Assembly: GCF_022549225.1 (NCBI RefSeq)
Contig: NZ_JAKZFD010000010.1
Coordinates: forward strand, 124,001-188,000
Reading direction: 5' to 3'
Length of the DNA: 64,000 nt
DNA from: Pelomonas sp. CA6
GTDB taxonomy: Bacteria > Pseudomonadota > Gammaproteobacteria > Burkholderiales > Burkholderiaceae_C
The position numbers and the translations under genes are program-made. Every line of letters starts with the position of its first letter. The first letter of the stretch is position 1. Below, one piece after another: positions 25,396 to 32,878 of this stretch. The notes under the pieces were generated by a model. The model was not told the DNA's origin. It saw only the letters and a program-made list of their open reading frames with translations, and did not search any database.

Positions 25396-26085
25396 ATGAT
25401 GAGGTTCTTGACGACACCCCGCTGGCCGCGTCGCGCGGCGACGGCACTGGCGGTGGCCAGCGCCTTGCTGACGGGCGCGGCGACACGGGCGCAGGTGCTG
25501 GAGCCGTTCCCGGAGTTGCTGGACGAGGTGCCGGGCCAGCCCGGCGCGGCCGCGCTTCCCGTGACCGGCATCGCCCCGCGAGCCGATGGCCCGTCCCGGG
25601 CCGCGCACAACGCGGCGGCGATCGCCCAGCGCTTTCCGCAGGCCCAGCGCGCCGCCATGCAGCAGACGCTGCAACAGAGTCTGGATGTCTACAAGAAGTT
25701 GGAGGCGCGGTTCAACTGGCCTGGCAACGACGTGGCCGGCGCGGTCGCCGCCTTCCTCGTCGGCAATTACATGGTGATGACCGGGCAGCAAGTGCCCGAC
25801 GAGCACTTCGTCGCGGTGGCGGCCCAGCTGCGCGCCAGCCCGCGGCTGCGGTCAGTGCTGGCCGCGCAGCCAGCGCAGTCGCTGCGCGATTTCTATGAGC
25901 AGCAGGCGATGGTGGGCACCTTCATGGCGCTGGCCCAGATGTCCCACGACAGGCAGCCGCTGCCGGCGGACCGGCTTGAACATCTGCGGCAGTCGGCCCG
26001 AGCCAACCTGCAGATGGCCTTGCGGCGCAACCCCGCCGACCTGATGCTGGGGCCGAATGGCCTGGTGATGGCGCCTGGCCGCTGA
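25396..26085 (+). CDS. Exported protein of unknown function
   Basis: The ATG at 25396 is preferred for its AAGGAG seven bases upstream; it gives 229 residues. A signal peptide is visible (RRAATALAVASALLTGAATR with cleavage near AQV). The mature part is helical: RAAMQQTLQQSLDVYKKLEA, AGAVAAFLVGNYMVMTG and LRDFYEQQAMVGTFMALAQM. The pattern resembles small exported proteins grouped as DUF6683, but I am not certain. It follows the propeller pair and may be co-expressed with them. Confidence 0.72.
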   Translation: MMRFLTTPRWPRRAATALAVASALLTGAATRAQVLEPFPELLDEVPGQPGAAALPVTGIAPRADGPSRAAHNAAAIAQRFPQAQRAAMQQTLQQSLDVYKKLEARFNWPGNDVAGAVAAFLVGNYMVMTGQQVPDEHFVAVAAQLRASPRLRSVLAAQPAQSLRDFYEQQAMVGTFMALAQMSHDRQPLPADRLEHLRQSARANLQMALRRNPADLMLGPNGLVMAPGR

Positions 26086-26086
26086 G

Positions 26087-26111
26087 CGGCCCCCCTTCGC
26101 CCCCGGGGCCG
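26087..26111. terminator. Possible bidirectional hairpin between convergent genes
   Basis: CGGCCCC and GGGGCCG can pair across an 11-base loop between the convergent stops at 26085 and 26125. There is no T-run; weak support. Confidence 0.3.
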
Positions 26112-26124
26112 TGCCGGATGGCGC

Positions 26125-26961
26125 TCAGCGGTGAGGCCGGCAGTCCCGCATCACCGCCGGCGAGGCATTGAAGCCCTGGATCCGCCAGCCGCGATCGGTC
26201 CAGCGCACCGTCATCGCGCCAGCGACGCTGACCTCCCGGTCGCCGCGGTTCACCAAGGGCGGCATGTCCAGCCGCGGCTGGTCGGTGGCGGCGAGCAGGG
26301 TGCGCAGGTCGGTGCGCTTGACTGGCGCCGGCACATCGGGGATGCAGCCGGCGGCGCCGCGCAGCACGCTGGCCGGGGCCTTCACGTCCATGTCGCCTTC
26401 AACGAAGTCAATGCGGGGCAGCGCCAGGGCGACCAGGGCCGGGCCGTCATCGTCGGCCAGGGCCCTCTTGACGCTGCGCCAGAACTGCACGAAGGCGGCA
26501 TGGCGATCCACCTCGACCTTGCAGCTCGGGTCTGCGAAAGAGAGCGTCAGGGCGGAGGGCAGGGGCAGGGGCCCGCAGGCGGCGGGTTGGACGCTCAGCT
26601 GGAAGCCGCCGCCACTGCGCCGCACCAGCGCCCGATAGTCGACACCCAGCCCCTCGTCCTTCCAGGCGAAGCGCCAACTGCCGTCGGACTGTGGCATCGG
26701 CGCTCCGGCCGTCTGGAGATCGCATTCGCGTGCGCCCTCCGTGAGCGCGATCGTCGCGCCGAGCGGCGTGCCCGAAGGGTCGAGGGTGAGGCTGTGCCGG
26801 TGGCTGGCATCGGGCGTGCAGGCCAGCCGCCGAGGCAGATCGGCGCCCGGCGCCGGCGTGGCCGCGACGGCGGGCCCCGCCCAGAGGCCGCCCAGGGCGG
26901 CGATCAGTGCCACGGTCGCGCGGGCGGCCTGCGAAACAAAGAGCGTCCGCGGCGTGTTCAT
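26125..26961 (-). CDS. Exported protein of unknown function
   Basis: From the ATG at 26961 the product is 278 residues with a clear signal peptide (ARATVALIAALGGLWAGPAVA). The mature protein has spaced cysteines (near RLACTPD, ARECDLQ, PAACGPL, PSCKVE, AAGCIPD and MRDCRPH), suggesting disulfides and a periplasmic or extracellular location. I recognise no family. Earlier in-frame Met codons exist (for example 26976-26979) without ribosome sites. It is convergent with the exported protein at 25396 and followed upstream by the LysM-CHAP gene on the same strand. Confidence 0.7.
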   Translation of the reverse strand: MNTPRTLFVSQAARATVALIAALGGLWAGPAVAATPAPGADLPRRLACTPDASHRHSLTLDPSGTPLGATIALTEGARECDLQTAGAPMPQSDGSWRFAWKDEGLGVDYRALVRRSGGGFQLSVQPAACGPLPLPSALTLSFADPSCKVEVDRHAAFVQFWRSVKRALADDDGPALVALALPRIDFVEGDMDVKAPASVLRGAAGCIPDVPAPVKRTDLRTLLAATDQPRLDMPPLVNRGDREVSVAGAMTVRWTDRGWRIQGFNASPAVMRDCRPHR

Positions 26962-27065
26962 CGGAAACAGAGCCATCATCGACACGACCGGAACCAGAAG
27001 GGTTCCGCTCCGAGTTGTGATAGGCCGAGTATCCACGCCTTGCCGCGCGCGGCGATCGCCCCCCA

Positions 27066-28679
27066 TCAGGGCGCGCGCCGTACGCCGATCGCCTCGCTCA
27101 GCGAGCGCACCGATTCGGTCACCGCATCCGGCCGGCTGCCGTCCGCCAGTCGCTCACCGCGCTGGTTGCCGCCCACCACCCGGACCTGACCGTTGGGCAT
27201 CACATCCTGCACGATGGCCACGTGGCCCTGTGCCGGATTGTTGCCGCGCGGGAAGACGATCACATCACCCGGCCGGACGTGCGCGCTGTCGCGGGGCACG
27301 GCCTGACCCCAGTGGAGCCAGCTGCGGGCGGCCGCGCTGTTGGTGCCGGCAACGCCGGCCTGCTGCATCGACCAGTTGACGAACGAAGAGCACCAGGAAG
27401 TCTCGTCGTCCTTGGCCTTGAGGCTGGTGGCCTGGTGGTACTCGACCACCCGCGGGTTGTCTCGGCCGCCGCGGATCTCGGTGGTGCCGAGTTCGCCCCG
27501 CGCCACTTCCAGCCAGCGCGGCGTGCCGCCTTGCGTCTGGCCGGCATTCGCAGGTGCCGGCACGGCCGCCGGTGCCGCCTGCAGCAGCCCCTGGCGGTCC
27601 AGCGCCGATTCCACCGCCATGGTGCGGCGCTGCTGGTCGGCGCGGATGACCGCCTGGACCTCGGCTTCGGTAGGTGCGCGGCCGAGCTGGTTGCGGGCGA
27701 TGTTGGCGAAGCCGCTGCCCGCATGGCCGCCGCCGGGCAGTTCGAAGCGCTGGCCGGTGGCGTTGTCGACGAAGCTGGCCACGCGCAGGTCGGTCATGCG
27801 CTGGGCGGTGATGGGCTGCCCACCGAGCGTGTCGAGCTGGTTGAGGAAGCGCTGGGCGGCGCTGGGTGACTGGTTGTAGAGGTCCAGGTAGGCGGCAGCC
27901 AGCCGGGGATCGTTGGGATTGAGGCCCGCCTGGCGGGCGGCGCTTTCGTAGGCTGGCAGGCGGCCCTGCAGTGTCTGCAGCTGGCGGCGATCTGCGTCCT
28001 GCGCGCTGCTGGCCGCGTGCTGGTAAGAGAACGAGCCGCGGTTGTGGGCCGCATTGCCTGGGTCGGTGTGGCCGCCATAGGCGGCGGTATAGCTGCCGTT
28101 CGGGCGCCGGGTCCCTTCCGCACTCCCGATCACGATGGCCGCTGCGGCATCAGAGCCGAGGGCGGGGTCGGTGAAGCGGCGTAGATCGATGCCGTGCCCG
28201 CCGCCCGCGGCGGCAGGCGTGGCCGCCGCGGCCTGCGCGGTCGACGGGGCCGGCGTGGCGGCTCCGGGCCGCTGCGCCTGGACGCCCGGGCGGTGGATCA
28301 GATCGCCGATCTTCAACTGGTCCGGGTCCTGTCCGGCACCGGTGTCGCGTCCGCGGCCGAGCTTGCCTGCGTTGAACTGCGGATTGACCGCCAGCAGCTC
28401 GGCCATGCTCACACCCCAGTGCTGGGCAATGCCGGACAGCGTTTCGCCGGCAGCAACACGGTGGCTGCGCTCCAGGCCTGGCGTGGCGACCGGGATCTTC
28501 AGCTGTTGGCCGATCTGCAGCCGGTCCGGGTCCGCGCGGCCCGCGCCGATGTGGCCGTCGGCCTGGGCGGCGTCCATGCCGTTGGCCCGCATGAGGGCTT
28601 CGGCGGAAATGCCATGGCGTTGCGCGATGCCGGTGATGGTGTCGCCGCTTTGGACGCGATAGTTCTGGACGCCGGTCAT
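27066..28679 (-). CDS. LysM-CHAP peptidoglycan-active protein in the T3SS satellite region
   Basis: This 537-residue protein has two LysM-type repeats in its first 130 residues (YRVQSGDTITGIAQRHGIS and HRVAAGETLSGIAQHWGVS), then a low-complexity linker. A middle helical region (about 165-355) is of unknown fold. The C-terminal domain is CHAP/NlpC-like: catalytic Cys near 430 in TSWCSSFVNWSM, and His near 486 in GHVAIVQDV. LysM binds glycan chains and CHAP cleaves peptide or amide bonds. No Sec signal is present, so if it leaves the cell it would need another route, plausibly the nearby T3SS (inference). A contractile-system or prophage endolysin origin is the alternative. Confidence 0.82.
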   Translation of the reverse strand: MTGVQNYRVQSGDTITGIAQRHGISAEALMRANGMDAAQADGHIGAGRADPDRLQIGQQLKIPVATPGLERSHRVAAGETLSGIAQHWGVSMAELLAVNPQFNAGKLGRGRDTGAGQDPDQLKIGDLIHRPGVQAQRPGAATPAPSTAQAAAATPAAAGGGHGIDLRRFTDPALGSDAAAAIVIGSAEGTRRPNGSYTAAYGGHTDPGNAAHNRGSFSYQHAASSAQDADRRQLQTLQGRLPAYESAARQAGLNPNDPRLAAAYLDLYNQSPSAAQRFLNQLDTLGGQPITAQRMTDLRVASFVDNATGQRFELPGGGHAGSGFANIARNQLGRAPTEAEVQAVIRADQQRRTMAVESALDRQGLLQAAPAAVPAPANAGQTQGGTPRWLEVARGELGTTEIRGGRDNPRVVEYHQATSLKAKDDETSWCSSFVNWSMQQAGVAGTNSAAARSWLHWGQAVPRDSAHVRPGDVIVFPRGNNPAQGHVAIVQDVMPNGQVRVVGGNQRGERLADGSRPDAVTESVRSLSEAIGVRRAP

Positions 28680-28852
28680 GAAATTTCTCCTGAGACGAAA
28701 AGGGGTGGGCCCGAAGGCCGGTCAGTGCAGGCGCGACGTGAGCTGGGCCCATTGCCGATGGGCAGGGCGGTGGCGCCGCGGGCCAGGAGGGCCTTCGTGG
28801 CCGCGGCGCCTGCCGTGGCGGGCAAGCCGGCTGCGCGGCCCGCCCGGCGGCT

Positions 28853-29725
28853 TCAACCGTTCCAGCGGGTCAGGGTGAGGCTGAAGCTGGCGTCCACGTG
28901 GGCCGTCAGCCACTGCGAACGGCTGGACTGCGAGTTGCTCAGCTGGGCGCCGCCCTCGTTGAACCAGTTGTTGCCGCCCGCGAAGACCCGATCGCCGCCC
29001 CGCGAGCCACCGTCGTCGGCACCCATGTGGCGCAGCAGCAGGCCGGTCATGACAATGCTGATCAGCCCGCTCATGCCAAAGGCGGCGCGCATCAGCTGGG
29101 CCATCTCTTGCTGCGACTCCAGCGCGGCGCCGCCTTTTTTCAGGTCGGTGGCGTTGATGTAGGCCTGGTCGACCTGGCGCAGCTGGCCGTTGCCGTCCAC
29201 CGCCACGAAGCCCTTGCCGGTGGCGTTCTCCAGCAGGGTGTTGCCGTCGGCGACGGCCCCGTCCAGCACGCGGCCCCAGCCCAGGCCTTCGTCCACCTTC
29301 AGGTCGCCGACCTTGTTGGTGTCGATGCCGGAGATTTGGGCGGCGTAGTCGCCGTTGGTGATGGTCAGCTTGCTGGCCAGGGTCATGCCATTGCCCGCAT
29401 CCACCGTCTGTACGGTCAGCTTGGTGCCGTCGTTGAGCTGGAAGGTGGTGGTCCCCCAGAAATCAAAGCTGTGCTGGCCGTCGATGTTGACGTGGGGGTC
29501 ACCCCAGATCTTGTAGTCCTCGCCGGTCTTCTTGTTGTGGATGTTGATCTCGTTGTTGTCGCCGGCCACGATACGGTAGTTGTCGTTCTCGAAGACGGCC
29601 TTGCCGCCCTGCATGCTGGTGTGGGCGTTGGTCGGGTTGGTCGAAACGACGCCGCCGGGCAGCGATGTCTGGCTGAGGTTGACCGACGCGCTGAGCGACG
29701 CCGACACGGTGGTGCTGTTGTACAT
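28853..29725 (-). CDS. DUF1521 (NopE-like, metal-induced autocleavage) T3SS effector candidate
   Basis: The ATG at 29725 has GGAGAG about nine bases upstream and gives 290 residues. Residues 40-200 match the DUF1521 domain: DNYRIVAGDNNEINIHNKKT, then the self-cleavage motif WGDPHVN (Asp76-Pro77) and IDGQHSFDFWGTTTFQLNDG. In rhizobial NopE1 this domain cuts itself between Asp and Pro of GDPH when calcium binds, after type III delivery. Here the motif and the acidic, Gly/Asn-rich context are conserved. The N-terminus is Ser/Thr/Asn-rich as in T3SS signals. A hydrophobic segment (GMSGLISIVMTGLLL) lies near 225. No Sec signal. Effector status is inferred from family and location. Confidence 0.85.
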   Translation of the reverse strand: MYNSTTVSASLSASVNLSQTSLPGGVVSTNPTNAHTSMQGGKAVFENDNYRIVAGDNNEINIHNKKTGEDYKIWGDPHVNIDGQHSFDFWGTTTFQLNDGTKLTVQTVDAGNGMTLASKLTITNGDYAAQISGIDTNKVGDLKVDEGLGWGRVLDGAVADGNTLLENATGKGFVAVDGNGQLRQVDQAYINATDLKKGGAALESQQEMAQLMRAAFGMSGLISIVMTGLLLRHMGADDGGSRGGDRVFAGGNNWFNEGGAQLSNSQSSRSQWLTAHVDASFSLTLTRWNG

Positions 29726-29865
29726 CTGGCTCTCTCCGGGATGGGTGACTGGATGGGAGCTCTGCACCCGCGGATGCCGCCCCCGTTTGAACTGCAGCGT
29801 GATTGAAGCGGGGCGCGGCGCGGCCGCAAAGCTGGGAGCATTCGCATTGCGGGTCGCCGCAACTA

Positions 29866-29941
29866 GGAACGTCCGCAATAGGGATGGCGGCAGGACGCCG
29901 CAGCGGCGGGCCGGCAAGGATTGGGAACGGCCGCAGTTCCC
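29866..29941. promoter_or_regulatory. Repeated GGAACGnCCGCA element and GGGAAC-N7-GTTCCC inverted repeat
   Basis: Between the DUF1521 gene (minus) and the small plus-strand gene at 29991, GGAACGTCCGCAAT (29866) and GGAACGGCCGCAGT (29924) recur 58 bases apart. The second copy is part of a perfect 6-7-6 inverted repeat at 29923-29941. The seven-base spacer equals that of the palindrome at 20458. A dimeric regulator operator is plausible. HrpL-type GGAACC-CCAC boxes do not fit. Confidence 0.35.
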
Positions 29942-29990
29942 GGCGTCGCGTCGGGCCGCTACGCTCTACGTCAGCTGAACGAGGTCCGCC

Positions 29991-30221
29991 ATGACGCCAT
30001 TGCCGCCCCTGTCTCTCCCTGCCATCCCGGTCGTACCGGCCGATGTGGGGCCCCTGCGTACGCCGGGCGGTGCCATGGACGCCGGACAGGGCGCCACCCG
30101 GCGCGAGCTGCCCACGGGTGAAGCCTTGCTGGTGGCGGATGTCGAGCCCCAGGCGCGAGGGCTGAGCGTGCAGGCGCATGCTCAACGGGTGCTGGTGGCG
30201 CTGGGCGCGGGCGCCACTTGA
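29991..30221 (+). CDS. Small unknown protein at the edge of the T3SS region
   Basis: The 76-residue frame has Pro-rich N-terminus (PLPPLSLPAIPVVPADVG) and a short C-terminal helix (LSVQAHAQRVLVALGAG). GAGG lies close upstream of the ATG. It ends four bases before the next gene and probably forms an operon with it. The product is unrecognised; size would suit a chaperone partner or small T3SS component, but nothing in the sequence proves it. Confidence 0.5.
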   Translation: MTPLPPLSLPAIPVVPADVGPLRTPGGAMDAGQGATRRELPTGEALLVADVEPQARGLSVQAHAQRVLVALGAGAT

Positions 30222-30225
30222 TCCC

Positions 30226-30924
30226 ATGACGGTGGTGTCGGATCTGCGGTCGTCCGTGAACGCCAGCCGGGAGCCGGACTGGCGCGGGGCCGCACGCGCC
30301 TTGCTGTCGGGATGCGTCGATCTGGTCGGCGCCGACCTGCGGCTGGCGCTGATGGAGCAGGTCTGCCGGGGGCTGGGCGATGCGTTGTATCCCGACTTCC
30401 TGACCCTGCTGGCCTATATCGGCGAGAACGGCGATGCCCAGGTCCGGGCGGTCGTCGCCGCCGCCCTGCTGGAAGGGCTGCAAACAGGGCGCATCCCGAG
30501 CGGCCGTCGCCAGGCCTGGGGCGGCGCCCGGACGGGCTCGGCGGCCTGGCGCTCGCTGGGACCGTTGGAGTATCTCTGTGCGGCGCAGGATCCCGCAGCT
30601 CGGGCCCTGCTCGACGCAAACCCGCCCATCACCGCCGATCCATCGGCGGAAGCGCGCTTTCTGCGCGAGGGACAGGCCATGCTGCGGCTGCTCGACAGCG
30701 ATGATCGGGCGCGGCGGCTCTACATCGAGCGGCTGGTGGCACTGGCCGACGATCCGCTGGAGGGCGGACTGTCGCGGCAGGCGCGTGCCGGGCTGCAGGC
30801 GATGGCCACGGCCTGGCGACAGGGCGAGGGCCCCGACACGGTTTGTCGGCGCTACCTCGAAGCGGTGGGGGCGGACCGGTCCCGTCCGGGCCCCGGGCAG
30901 GGCCTCAGGTCGTTGTTTGTTTGA
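30226..30924 (+). CDS. Unknown helical protein, last gene of the inserted T3SS block
   Basis: The ATG at 30226 gives 232 residues, mostly alpha-helical: ARALLSGCVDLVGADLRLAL, DALYPDFLTLLAYIGENGDA and FLREGQAMLRLLDSDDRARR. There is no signal peptide or membrane segment. The codon pattern and GC match the T3SS genes. It is convergent with yicC, 42 bases away, so it marks the boundary of the block. I do not recognise the family; a secretion chaperone or regulator is possible from context alone. Confidence 0.65.
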   Translation: MTVVSDLRSSVNASREPDWRGAARALLSGCVDLVGADLRLALMEQVCRGLGDALYPDFLTLLAYIGENGDAQVRAVVAAALLEGLQTGRIPSGRRQAWGGARTGSAAWRSLGPLEYLCAAQDPAARALLDANPPITADPSAEARFLREGQAMLRLLDSDDRARRLYIERLVALADDPLEGGLSRQARAGLQAMATAWRQGEGPDTVCRRYLEAVGADRSRPGPGQGLRSLFV

Positions 30925-30966
30925 GGTCTGCCAAGGGCCGCTGAGGTCCGCGGCCACCGCGCACCC

Positions 30967-31878
30967 TCACTCCAGGTTCTGCACCTGCTCCCGCAGCTGC
31001 TCGATCGCCACCTTCATGTCCAGCGAGATGTTGGTCAGCTCCAGCGCCACGGCCTTGGAGCCCAGGGTGTTGGCCTCGCGGTGCAGTTCCTGCATCAGGA
31101 AGTCCAGGCGCTTGCCGATCTCGCCGCCCTTCTTCAGCAGGCGCTCGGTCTCGTCGAGGTGGGCGCGCAGGCGGCTCAGTTCCTCGGCGACGTCGATGCG
31201 CAGCGCATAGGCGGCCGCCTCGTTGAGCGCGCGCTCCTGCAACGCCTGCTCGCTGAGGCTCTGGCCGGCGCCGCTGGCGCTCAGCGCTTCCTGCCAGCGT
31301 TCCAGGAAACGTTCGCGCTGGCGTTGGACCGCGGCCGGGATCAGCGGCTCGGCCTGCGTCGCCAGCGCACGCAGCGTGGCGATTCGCTCGCGCATCATCG
31401 CGACCAGCTTGGCGCCTTCGCGCTCGCGCGCTTCCAGCAATCCGTCGATGCAGCGGCGCGCGGCCTCCAGTACCTGCTCGTCCTTGACGCTGGCGCCGCC
31501 GCCGCCGCGGCACCATTGCAGCGCTTCCTGGACGCTCAGGCCCTGGGCCTTGGGCAGCCAGGCCTGAACCTGGGACTCCAGCCGCGCCAGCCGGTTGAGC
31601 TGCTCCGGCTGCGGCTGGGGCCAGGTGTTGTCCCCCTCGCGCTGGGTGGCAATGCGCAACTCGACCTTGCCGCGGCGCAACTGGCCGGAGCAGAGTTCGC
31701 GCAGCGCAGGTTCCAGCCCGCGCAGCTCGTCCGGCATCTTGAAGACAAGGTCCAGGAAACGGCTGTTGACCGAGCGGACGTCGATGCTGAACTTGCTGCC
31801 GGCTTCGTGGGGGGAGTCGGCGTCGGTAGAGGGTTGTGCCGAGGCGCTGGCATAACCCGTCATGCTGTAAACTGGCAT
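30967..31878 (-). CDS. yicC: YicC family endoribonuclease
   Basis: This 303-residue protein begins MPVYSMTGYASA, the family signature, and continues KFSIDVRSVNSRFLDLVFKM. It ends with the conserved KRLDFLMQELHREANTLGSK and LTNISLDMKVAIEQLREQVQ. YicC proteins are endoribonucleases linked to stationary phase. The ATG at 31878 is chosen because the family starts right there. In relatives gmk follows directly; here the T3SS block intervenes. It is divergent from the kinase gene, with only 31 bases between starts. Confidence 0.95.
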   Translation of the reverse strand: MPVYSMTGYASASAQPSTDADSPHEAGSKFSIDVRSVNSRFLDLVFKMPDELRGLEPALRELCSGQLRRGKVELRIATQREGDNTWPQPQPEQLNRLARLESQVQAWLPKAQGLSVQEALQWCRGGGGASVKDEQVLEAARRCIDGLLEAREREGAKLVAMMRERIATLRALATQAEPLIPAAVQRQRERFLERWQEALSASGAGQSLSEQALQERALNEAAAYALRIDVAEELSRLRAHLDETERLLKKGGEIGKRLDFLMQELHREANTLGSKAVALELTNISLDMKVAIEQLREQVQNLE

Positions 31879-31909
31879 GAGCAATCGGTGGAGAAATCGA
31901 ACCGCGATT

Positions 31910-32878
31910 ATGTCAAAGCCGAAACCGGCACCCCTGCCTGCGGGCACCGTGGTAGGGGGCTACCAGATCATCAAAAAACTGGCGGCGGGGGGCTTCGGTG
32001 TGGTGTACGTCGCCGAGGACCCCGAACGCCATTTGGTTGCGCTGAAGGAGTATCTGCCGGCTTCGCTCGCGGAACGCTCCCCGGGTGAACTGACGCCGCG
32101 CGTCAAACCCGAAAAGCAGCCGCTCTATCGCCTGGGCCTCCGAAGCTTCTTTGAGGAAGGGCGCTCGCTCGCGCAGATCTCGCACCCCAGCGTGGTGTCG
32201 GTGCTGAACTTCCTGCGCGAGAACGAGACCGTGTACATGGTCATGAACTACCTGCAGGGCGACACGCTGCAGGACTTCATCGTGACCGCGCGCGACCTGA
32301 AGCGCGACAAGGTCTTCCGTGAATCCACCATCCGCTCGCTGTTCGACGAGATCCTCAAGGGCTTGCGCATCGTGCATCAGCACAAGATGCTGCACCTGGA
32401 CATCAAGCCGGCCAACATCTTCATCACCAACGACAACAAGGCCGTGCTGCTGGACTTCGGCGCCGCGCGCGAAGTGCTGAGCAAGGAAGGCAACTTCATC
32501 CGCCCCATGTACACGCCCGGCTTCGCCGCGCCCGAGATGTACCGCCGCGACGGCTCGCTGGGGCCCTGGACCGACATCTACGCCATCGGCGCCTGCATCT
32601 ATGCCTGCATGCAAGGGTATCCGCCCAATGACGCGCCGCAGCGCCTCGAGAAAGACCGCCTGGGCCTGAGTCTGTCGCGGCTGCGCAATGTGTACTCGGA
32701 CAACCTGCTGGAGGTGACCGAGTGGTGCATGTCGCTGGACCCGCTGAGCCGGCCGCAAAGCGTGTTCGCACTGCAGAAGGAACTGGCGCGCGAGACCGAG
32801 CGCCGCTACACCAAGCTCAGCTTCAGCGAACGCCTGAAGCTGCAACTGGAGAACCTCAAGTCGGGAGCCAAGGCGTGA
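31910..32878 (+). CDS. Serine/threonine protein kinase
   Basis: The 322-residue Hanks-type kinase has a Gly-rich loop LAAGGFGVVYVAE, catalytic Lys in HLVALKEYLP, and DFG in VLLDFGAAREV. The catalytic loop reads LHLDIKPANIF, that is HLD where most have HRD, so it is a non-RD kinase presumably not needing activation-loop phosphorylation. No transmembrane segment is seen, so it is cytoplasmic. It overlaps the phosphatase gene by GTGA, a classic opposing pair. An upstream Met at 31877 would abut yicC and is less likely. Confidence 0.93.
   Translation: MSKPKPAPLPAGTVVGGYQIIKKLAAGGFGVVYVAEDPERHLVALKEYLPASLAERSPGELTPRVKPEKQPLYRLGLRSFFEEGRSLAQISHPSVVSVLNFLRENETVYMVMNYLQGDTLQDFIVTARDLKRDKVFRESTIRSLFDEILKGLRIVHQHKMLHLDIKPANIFITNDNKAVLLDFGAAREVLSKEGNFIRPMYTPGFAAPEMYRRDGSLGPWTDIYAIGACIYACMQGYPPNDAPQRLEKDRLGLSLSRLRNVYSDNLLEVTEWCMSLDPLSRPQSVFALQKELARETERRYTKLSFSERLKLQLENLKSGAKA

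Noticed and set aside
29866-29900. HrpL-type hrp box
   Set aside because: GGAAC is present but no CCAC-type second half lies 15-16 bases downstream, and no HrpL-like sigma factor is seen.
31877-31909. Earlier kinase start at 31877
   Set aside because: It would begin on top of the yicC start codon with no ribosome site; the start at 31910 gives the normal kinase N-terminus.
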